Shown one piece after another: positions 1-5,053 of a stretch of DNA of 6,424 nt. Within the stretch, counting starts at the first letter, position 1, and each line of letters begins with the position of its first letter. Both the position numbers and the translations under genes were made by a program. The stretch comes from an uncultured Acetatifactor sp. (GTDB taxonomy: Bacteria; Bacillota; Clostridia; Lachnospirales; Lachnospiraceae): the NCBI GenBank assembly GCA_947644185.1, contig CANRZC010000139.1, positions 1 to 6,424 of the forward strand. The letters are read 5' to 3'. Below the pieces are notes generated by a model that saw only the letters and a list, made by a program, of their open reading frames with translations, did not search any database and had not been told where the DNA came from.

Positions 1-43
1 GTGAATCGTAAATTAAATGGAGGTCATTCATTAAAGTGGCAAA

Positions 44-157
44 ATGGAGGGTAGGTTGTATGATTTTATGGAAAGCTATGAGCCGGAGAAAGGGATGGAT
101 GTGCTGGTGCTGTACAATTGCATTCACTTTTTAGAAGAATTTGGATATGTGGAATAA
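44..157 (+). CDS. Possible small acidic protein, 37 aa, unrecognised
   Basis: This is a doubtful short ORF ending in TAA 22 bases before the HAD gene start. It would encode a 37-residue acidic peptide that begins MEGRLYDFMESYEPEKG and ends FLEEFGYVE. The amino-acid mix looks more protein-like than random frames do. The frame is closed upstream by TAA at 32-34, so it is not simply the tail of a longer in-frame gene. No start is well served by a Shine-Dalgarno: GGAGG at 19-23 is too far from ATG 44, and GGAGGG at 46-51 is too close to TTG 56 and too far from ATG 68. Frame 1 is open from the left edge to TAG at 52-54, so a frameshifted remnant of an upstream gene spanning both frames is an alternative. 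I recognise no family and assign no function. Confidence 0.3.
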   Translation: MEGRLYDFMESYEPEKGMDVLVLYNCIHFLEEFGYVE

Positions 158-179
158 AATAGAAAAGGCGAGGGACGAG

Positions 180-839
180 ATGAAAGCAGTCATTTTTGAC
201 ATGGATGGTGTTCTGTTTGACACAGAGGCTCTATGTATGCAGGCCTGGGTGGCGGTGGCAAAAAAGTGGGGATTGCCGAAAATGGAGGAGGTGTTCCCAC
301 AGTGTATTGGCCTGAATTCCAACGATAGCAGACAGGTGGTCTTTAGAGCTTATGGAGAGGATTTCGACTATCCGCTTTTTCGGCAGCATGCCGCTGCCTG
401 GTTTCATGACTATGTGGATAAAAACGGTTTGCCCATGAAGCCTGGGGTGCGGGAAATTCTGTCATGGCTGAAGGAAGCCGGCTTTACCCTGGGGCTGGCA
501 TCTTCCACAAGACAGGAGGATGTCCGCAGCCATCTGGAGCAAACTGGCATTGCAGAATTTTTCCCCATATTGACCACCGGGGACATGGTGGAGCATTCTA
601 AGCCTAGACCAGATATTTACCTGCTGGCCTGTGACAGGCTGGGAGTGAAGCCTGAGCAGGCCTATGCCATTGAGGATTCTCCCAATGGGATTCGCGCAGC
701 CCATGCTGCTGGCATGTGTCCTATTATGGTACCTGATATGATAGCGCCCGATGAGGAGATGCAGCGGCTGAGCTACATAATTTTGAAGGACCTGGGCCAA
801 GTTCTGACATTTTTGAAAAATAAGACAGATTTGAAATAA
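180..839 (+). CDS. HAD-superfamily hydrolase, beta-phosphoglucomutase-like (subfamily IA)
   Basis: A 219-residue cytosolic Mg-dependent phosphatase or phosphomutase of the haloacid dehalogenase superfamily. All four HAD motifs are visible. Motif I is DMDGVLFDTE, with predicted nucleophile Asp7 and acid/base Asp9. Motif II is LASST, with Ser108. Motif III is SKPRPDIY, with Lys141. Motif IV is IEDSPNGIRAAHAAGM, with Glu165/Asp166 as Mg ligands. The helical cap (about residues 16-85) sits between motif I and the rest, as in the beta-PGM/phosphoglycolate phosphatase group, and the length fits. I chose ATG 180 because it puts motif I at residues 5-14, the usual place, with AGGG at 171-174 as ribosome site. 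A TTG at 141 would add 13 residues (MDMWNKIEKARDE) with no family support. Substrate cannot be told from sequence; a sugar phosphate is likely. rsmA follows after 41 bp and is probably cotranscribed. Confidence 0.92.
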   Translation: MKAVIFDMDGVLFDTEALCMQAWVAVAKKWGLPKMEEVFPQCIGLNSNDSRQVVFRAYGEDFDYPLFRQHAAAWFHDYVDKNGLPMKPGVREILSWLKEAGFTLGLASSTRQEDVRSHLEQTGIAEFFPILTTGDMVEHSKPRPDIYLLACDRLGVKPEQAYAIEDSPNGIRAAHAAGMCPIMVPDMIAPDEEMQRLSYIILKDLGQVLTFLKNKTDLK

Positions 840-843
840 AACC

Positions 844-863
844 GCATCTACAGAGCCAGATGC
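844..863. other. Small inverted repeat between the HAD gene and rsmA
   Basis: GCATCT at 844-849 pairs perfectly with AGATGC at 858-863 around an 8-base loop. On the + strand no T-run follows, so it is not an intrinsic terminator for the HAD gene. Read on the - strand the stem is followed by GGTTTTATTT, which resembles a weak terminator, but no - strand gene is visible to need one. The stem includes the ATG at 860, an in-frame upstream start candidate for rsmA, which is one reason to prefer the ATG at 881. Any function in tuning readthrough or rsmA translation is speculative. Confidence 0.35.
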
Positions 864-880
864 AGAATTGGAATACGAAA

Positions 881-1735
881 ATGGCAAATCTAGGAATTCC
901 CCGCAATACCATTGGGGTGTTGCAGAAATATAACTTTACATTTCAGAAAAAATATGGTCAAAACTTTCTGATCGATCCTGGTGTGCTAGAGCGGATCATA
1001 GACGCAGCGCAGATTACTCAGGAGGACTGTGTGCTTGAGATCGGTCCAGGCATTGGCACCATGACGGAGGCTCTGGCAGAGCGTGCGGGCAAGGTGGTGG
1101 CGGTGGAAATCGACAGGAATTTGATCCCCATTCTGGAGGAGACCCTTTCTTCCTATTCTAACGTGACGATTCTCAATGCAGATATCTTGAAGGTGGATGT
1201 GGAACAGCTTACCAGAGAACAGAGTCAGGGGCATCCTGTAAAGGTGGTGGCGAATCTGCCGTACTACATTACCACTCCCATTGTCATGGGCTTGCTGGAG
1301 AGCAGCGCACCCTTACAAAGCATTACTGTGATGGTGCAAAAGGAGGTGGCCCAGCGCATGCAGGCCACACCTGGCACCAAAGACTTCGGCGCTCTCTCAC
1401 TGGCAGTGCAGTATTATGCGGAGCCGGAGGTGGTGGCAAATGTACCGCCAAATTGTTTTATTCCCAGACCTAATGTAGGGAGCGCTGTGATTCGTTTGAC
1501 CAAATATGGGTCACCACCAATCCAGGTCAGCGACGAAAAGAAAATGTTCGCTTTGATTCGGGCCTCCTTTAACCAGCGCCGGAAAACCTTGGCCAACAGC
1601 CTGGGAAATGCACCAGGACTTCAGGTATCCAGGCAGCGGGTGGTGGAGGTTTTGGAAGAGATGGGACTTCCTGCCATGGTGAGGGGAGAGTCACTGACCT
1701 TGGAACAATTTGGGGAATTGAGTAATGCATTGTAA
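881..1735 (+). CDS. rsmA: 16S rRNA (adenine(1518)-N6/adenine(1519)-N6)-dimethyltransferase RsmA
   Basis: RsmA (KsgA) uses S-adenosylmethionine to dimethylate two adjacent adenines in helix 45 of 16S rRNA, late in 30S subunit maturation. Loss of it gives kasugamycin resistance in other bacteria. The 284-residue product has the family motifs in order: GQNFLID (26-32), the SAM-binding loop EIGPGIGTMTEAL (53-65), acidic VEID (75-78), NADIL (99-103), and the catalytic NLPYYITTP (125-133), which holds the target adenine. The C-terminal RNA-binding helical part contains FNQRRKTLANSL. Length is normal. I chose ATG 881 (MANLGIPRNTIGVLQKYNF) because clostridial homologues, as I recall them, begin this way. 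ATG 860 would add seven residues and lies in a hairpin. Neither start has a strong Shine-Dalgarno, so translation may depend on coupling to the HAD gene 41 bp upstream. Confidence 0.97.
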   Translation: MANLGIPRNTIGVLQKYNFTFQKKYGQNFLIDPGVLERIIDAAQITQEDCVLEIGPGIGTMTEALAERAGKVVAVEIDRNLIPILEETLSSYSNVTILNADILKVDVEQLTREQSQGHPVKVVANLPYYITTPIVMGLLESSAPLQSITVMVQKEVAQRMQATPGTKDFGALSLAVQYYAEPEVVANVPPNCFIPRPNVGSAVIRLTKYGSPPIQVSDEKKMFALIRASFNQRRKTLANSLGNAPGLQVSRQRVVEVLEEMGLPAMVRGESLTLEQFGELSNAL

Positions 1736-1750
1736 ATTTTGTGAATTTTT

Positions 1751-1780
1751 TTGACATTGAGACAGGGATTATGGTAAACT
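1751..1780 (+). promoter_or_regulatory. Sigma-A promoter with extended -10
   Basis: TTGACA at 1751-1756 is a perfect -35. After 18 bases comes TAAACT (1775-1780), a 4/6 match to TATAAT, preceded by TG at 1772-1773, giving an extended -10 (TGgTAAACT). The T-rich stretch at about 1736-1750 could act as an UP element. Transcription would start near 1787, leaving a leader of about 67 nt before TTG 1854, too short for most known riboswitches. No clear operator palindrome is visible. The promoter separates the 1061-residue gene and glgB from the rsmA unit, although no clear terminator lies between them. Confidence 0.8.
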
Positions 1781-1837
1781 AAGACAGAATGGTCAGAGAC
1801 ATTGTGGGAGAAATCCTTTACTGGGTTGTGATTAGGG

Positions 1838-1845
1838 ATAGGGGC
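1838..1845 (+). promoter_or_regulatory. Ribosome binding site supporting the TTG start at 1854
   Basis: The purine run ATAGGGGC places AGGGG at 1840-1844, nine bases ahead of TTG 1854. No ATG or GTG in this frame is as well placed, and the next residues (DKYEYKVRADEIKSL) already read as the first helix of the protein. This decides the start in favour of the rare initiator TTG. Confidence 0.65.
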
Positions 1846-1853
1846 GAATTACC

Positions 1854-4800
1854 TTGGATAAATATGAATATAAAGTAAGAGCGGATGAAATAAAGTCCCT
1901 GATAGGGCGGGGAGATTATGGGCAGGCTGCTGAAATTGCGGATACCATTGACTGGCGGCGGGTAAAAAGTGTCATGATGCTTTGCATGGTCAGCGATCTG
2001 TATAAGGTGAATAGACGCTATGAGGATGCAAAGAACATGCTGCTGCTAGCCTATGAGAGGCGACCTAACAGCAGGACAATCTGCTACACTCTCTGTGAAC
2101 TCTGTATCAAGACAGGGGAGTTCATGCAGGCTTTGAAATATTACAAGGAATTTGTACAGGTGGCGCCAAAGGACACAGGGCGCTATATCCTACAATACAA
2201 GCTCTATGAGGCGCAGGAAGTGAGCCTGGAAGAGCGGATCGGTGTGTTGGAGGAATTGAAGAAAAGAGATTACAGGGAAAAGTGGGCCTATGAGCTGGCC
2301 TATCTGTACCATAGAGTGGGGCTGGGAACTCGCTGTGTGGAGGAATGTGACGAGCTGATTTTGTGGTTTGGCCAGGGGAAATACGTGGTGAAAGCCATGG
2401 AGCTGAAGATGCTCCATCAGCCCCTGACACCCACCCAGCAAGAGATTTATGATCGCCGCTTTGCGGAAGCTGCCCCGGTAAATGAGCCGGAAATCTATGA
2501 GGAACAGGTGCAGGATGGGCAGCCGCCTGTGGACGATGAGGAAAGCTATGACTGGTCTACAGGGGAAAGAGGAGCAGGGGAAGACGCAGAGGCCCCTGGA
2601 TATGGGGAGGATGGCTTTAACCAGGAGCAGCCAGAGGAACTGGACATCCAGGTAAAGACCATGGATGTAGGACAATACAATACCATCAATCTGCAGGCAG
2701 AGCTGGCAGCAGGGCTCCAGGAGGTGCTGGGTGCAGATGGTATGGCCTATGCAGGTGGAGCTGAAGGTCTTCCGGCAGAGGCACAGGAAATAGAGATGCC
2801 GGAAGAAGCAGCGGATGAGACTTCCCTGGCAGAAGAGGAGATAGAGGACTCGGAGGTATTCTTCGGGGCCACAGGAGAGATAGAGGATACCTTGCCGGAG
2901 CTGGAGGAGGACAGCCAAGGAGTGCCGCCAGAGCAGTACGGGGATGGGCAGCCGGAGCGCACCCAGGATCAGCAGTTGTATGAGCCGGAGGAGGCTTTCG
3001 AAGAGCCGGAAATCGGGGAGACAATAGAAGGCCAGGAGGACACCATGCCTCCAGTAGCCCCGGAGGAAGGTGATGGGCAAGAGAAGCTATCACAGCCCAC
3101 AGGGGATGAGGGAGAGAGCTTGTCCCGTATACAGATGCCAAAGGAGATGGCGGAGGTACTTTCTCAGGAGGCCAATGGGCAGATCAGTATTGTATTGCCT
3201 GAAAGTGTGGCCATTGAGAAGCAGATAACCGGTCAGATGAAGCTGGAAGATATTCTGGTGGAATGGGAGCGGATCAAGAAGGAGAACGAGGCGAAGTGTC
3301 AGGAAGAGGTGCGCAAGCATGTGCTGAATCAGACAGGGCCTATGTTCACGGAGTTTGACGCTACGGTGAGAGATGGCTTGCTGGAGCAGCTTGAAAAGGG
3401 AGAGTCAGGACAGGTATCCTTCCGGGAAGGTGAGGCAGAGAAAATAGAGGAGCTGGAGCTGGAGGCCCAGGCGTATGACGAGGAAGGGGAAGAGACAGCC
3501 CCAGAGTATGCGGAATACGGCGAAGGGGAAGAGCTGGAGCCAGAGTATGGAGAATACGTAGAAGCCCAGGAATTGGAGCCAGAGGAGCTGGAGCCAGAGG
3601 CCCAGGCGTATGACGAGGAAGGGGAAGAGGTAGCCTCAGAGTATGAGGAATACGGCGAGGGGGAAGAGCTGGAGCCAGAGTATGGAGAATACGTAGAAGC
3701 CCAGGAATTGGAGCCAGGGGAACTGGAGCCGGAGGCCCAGGCGTATGACGAGGAAGGGGAAGAGGTAGCCCCAGAGTATGAGGAATATGGAGAGGCGGAA
3801 GAACTAGAGCCGGAGTATATAGAATATGAGGAGACAGAAGAGCTGGATCCAGAGTATGAGGAATATGGGGAGGCGGAAGAGCTAGCCCCGGAGTGTATGG
3901 AATATGAGGAGACGGAAGAACTAGAACCGGAGTATGAGGAATATGGGGAGGCGGAAGAGCTAGAACCAGAGTATGCGGAATATGCTGACGTGGAGGAGTT
4001 AGATCAAGAGGATCCAGAGTACATAGAGCCAGAAGAACTGGCAGCAGAGGAATATAGCGAATTAGAGGAGACAGAGGCTTTAGAAGGGGCGGCCTACCAC
4101 ACGGAGACAGGAGAGACAGGGGAAGAGGCTGTGGAAGGCGATATTGAAGACAATATTGTCGAGGAGATTCAGGAAGAGGTAGAGGCGGCGGAGACAGAGA
4201 AGCCGAAATCACAGGCGGACAATGGGGCCAAGCGGGAAAAAACGGAAGCTGCATCCGATAAGCCCATGGTAGAACGGGACCAGGCAAAGGTCAGAAACCT
4301 TACCCGGGAGGAGAAAGAGCTCTTTGCACCCTATATCCAGAATCGTCGTTCCAGAGAACAGTTGGTAAAGGCCCTGGACGGCATCAGCATGGCAGCATAC
4401 ACGGGGAACCTGATTATTACAGGCGAGGAGGGCATGGACACACTGACCCTGGCGAAGAACATGATGCGGGAGATTCGCATGATAGACAGCAATTTTTCTG
4501 GCAAAGTGGCAAAGGTGTCTGGGCAAGGGCTCAATGATAAGGATGTGTCAGAGACCCTGGAACAGCTGGTAAACGGTGCGCTGATTATCCAGAAGGCCTC
4601 TGGCATGAGCGGCAAGACCGCGGCCACCCTGCACAGACAGTTACAGCATGAGCGCTTTGGCCTTATTGTAGTCCTGGAGGACACAGAGAAGGCAATGAAA
4701 AAGCTGTTCCTGGGAACGCCGGATCTGTACGGTGACTTTACTGCCCGTGTGGATCTGGAGGCCCTAAGCAATGACGCCCTGGTAGCCTTTGGGAGACAGT

Positions 4801-5039
4801 ACGCCAGAGAAAAGGAATATTCCATAGACAATCTGGGGGTGTTGGCACTCCATACCAGAATTGAGGAATTGCAGACCATTGATCATGTGGTGACCGTGAT
4901 GGAAGTCAAGCAGATTATGGATGAAGCAATGCGACGAGCATCCAGGAAAACATTGGGTCACTTCTTCGATATACTTTTGGCCAGACGATACGACGATGAG
5001 GATATGGTGATATTGACAGAGAAAGATTTTGTTGCGTGA
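1854..5039 (+). CDS. Large TPR / acidic-repeat protein with degenerate AAA+ C-terminal domain
   Basis: A 1061-residue protein of unknown function with no signal peptide or membrane segment, so presumably cytosolic. Residues 1-190 are helical and TPR-like, with repeats at about 41-75, 77-110 and 144-178 (for example GEFMQALKYYKEFVQVAP). Residues 195-420 are an acidic, probably disordered linker holding an island at 263-293 (VGQYNTINLQAELAAGLQ). Residues 423-517 form a second ordered-looking block (IEKQITGQMKLEDILVEWER). Residues 537-744 are tandem Glu/Tyr/Leu/Pro repeats. Residues 811-1061 resemble a CbbX/SpoVK-type AAA+ domain. There the Walker A position reads GEEGMDTL (857-864) instead of GxxGxGKT, and the Walker B position reads LIIQKA (910-915) instead of hhhhDE, so ATP hydrolysis is unlikely. 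It starts at TTG behind its own promoter, and glgB follows 14 bp later. I recall similar Lachnospiraceae hypothetical proteins; the AAA assignment is by eye. A scaffold or regulator role is inference. Confidence 0.85.
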   Translation: MDKYEYKVRADEIKSLIGRGDYGQAAEIADTIDWRRVKSVMMLCMVSDLYKVNRRYEDAKNMLLLAYERRPNSRTICYTLCELCIKTGEFMQALKYYKEFVQVAPKDTGRYILQYKLYEAQEVSLEERIGVLEELKKRDYREKWAYELAYLYHRVGLGTRCVEECDELILWFGQGKYVVKAMELKMLHQPLTPTQQEIYDRRFAEAAPVNEPEIYEEQVQDGQPPVDDEESYDWSTGERGAGEDAEAPGYGEDGFNQEQPEELDIQVKTMDVGQYNTINLQAELAAGLQEVLGADGMAYAGGAEGLPAEAQEIEMPEEAADETSLAEEEIEDSEVFFGATGEIEDTLPELEEDSQGVPPEQYGDGQPERTQDQQLYEPEEAFEEPEIGETIEGQEDTMPPVAPEEGDGQEKLSQPTGDEGESLSRIQMPKEMAEVLSQEANGQISIVLPESVAIEKQITGQMKLEDILVEWERIKKENEAKCQEEVRKHVLNQTGPMFTEFDATVRDGLLEQLEKGESGQVSFREGEAEKIEELELEAQAYDEEGEETAPEYAEYGEGEELEPEYGEYVEAQELEPEELEPEAQAYDEEGEEVASEYEEYGEGEELEPEYGEYVEAQELEPGELEPEAQAYDEEGEEVAPEYEEYGEAEELEPEYIEYEETEELDPEYEEYGEAEELAPECMEYEETEELEPEYEEYGEAEELEPEYAEYADVEELDQEDPEYIEPEELAAEEYSELEETEALEGAAYHTETGETGEEAVEGDIEDNIVEEIQEEVEAAETEKPKSQADNGAKREKTEAASDKPMVERDQAKVRNLTREEKELFAPYIQNRRSREQLVKALDGISMAAYTGNLIITGEEGMDTLTLAKNMMREIRMIDSNFSGKVAKVSGQGLNDKDVSETLEQLVNGALIIQKASGMSGKTAATLHRQLQHERFGLIVVLEDTEKAMKKLFLGTPDLYGDFTARVDLEALSNDALVAFGRQYAREKEYSIDNLGVLALHTRIEELQTIDHVVTVMEVKQIMDEAMRRASRKTLGHFFDILLARRYDDEDMVILTEKDFVA
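3462..3812 (+). repeat. In-frame 135-bp tandem repeat (45-residue units)
   Basis: Two complete 135-bp units (3462-3596 and 3597-3731) differ at only 8 positions by my count, and a third begins at 3732 and diverges after about 80 bp. Each unit encodes 45 residues beginning EAQAYDEEGEE and ending in ELEP. A unit is a 14-residue EAQAYDEEGEExAP segment, two 13-residue EYxEYxExxELEP modules, and a 5-residue tail. Unit 1 has 20 acidic and no basic residues. The near identity, including synonymous sites, points to recent duplication by slippage or unequal recombination. Confidence 0.93.
3774..4007 (+). repeat. In-frame 39-bp tandem repeat (13-residue modules)
   Basis: Six consecutive 39-bp modules start at 3774, 3813, 3852, 3891, 3930 and 3969. 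They encode variants of EYEEYGEAEELEP. Odd modules read EYEEYGEAEEL and even ones mostly ExxEYEETEEL, so there is a higher-order period of 78 bp (26 residues). The same 13-residue module occurs twice inside each 135-bp unit upstream, giving ten recognisable copies. Two more decayed copies follow to about 4085 (EDPEYIEPEELAA, EEYSELEETEALE). Confidence 0.9.
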
Positions 5040-5040
5040 A

Positions 5041-5047
5041 AGGTGGG
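5041..5047 (+). promoter_or_regulatory. Ribosome binding site of glgB
   Basis: AGGTGGG lies just after the TGA (5037-5039) of the upstream gene and 6-7 bases ahead of ATG 5054. It is a good match to the Shine-Dalgarno core and fixes the glgB start. The 14-bp gap leaves no room for a separate promoter, so glgB is probably translated from the same message as the upstream gene. Confidence 0.75.
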
Positions 5048-5053
5048 GTAGAA

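Noticed and set aside
60..134. 24-codon ORF at ATG 60 with a well-spaced GGAGGG
   Set aside because: The product (MILWKAMSRRKGWMCWCC...) is very short, Trp/Cys-rich and unlike a real protein; the spacing is likely coincidence.
131..160. Possible promoter with TTAGAA and TAAAAT ahead of the HAD gene
   Set aside because: The -10-like box is good and the 18-bp spacing is acceptable, but the -35 matches only 3 of 6 bases and there is no extended -10.
1728..1750. Intrinsic terminator after rsmA
   Set aside because: There is a T-run, but the only stem is a weak AT-only AAATT/AATTT pairing. The T-run is better read as upstream promoter sequence.
2190..3080. 296-codon open frame on the - strand
   Set aside because: It lies opposite the acidic linker of the large gene, with a Leu/Cys/His-rich composition typical of a shadow frame. 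No ribosome site or family motif was seen.
3462..4007. CRISPR-like regular repeats
   Set aside because: Units are tandem with no unique spacers, all periods are multiples of three, and the repeats lie within a continuous reading frame. They are protein repeats.
3361..4287. 308-codon open frame on the - strand, rich in Pro, Leu and His
   Set aside because: It is the antisense of the GAG/GAA-rich repeat region. Purine-rich coding strands lack antisense stops, and the product (repeated IPHTL/LPLPRHTP) mirrors the + strand repeats and has no sensible start signal.
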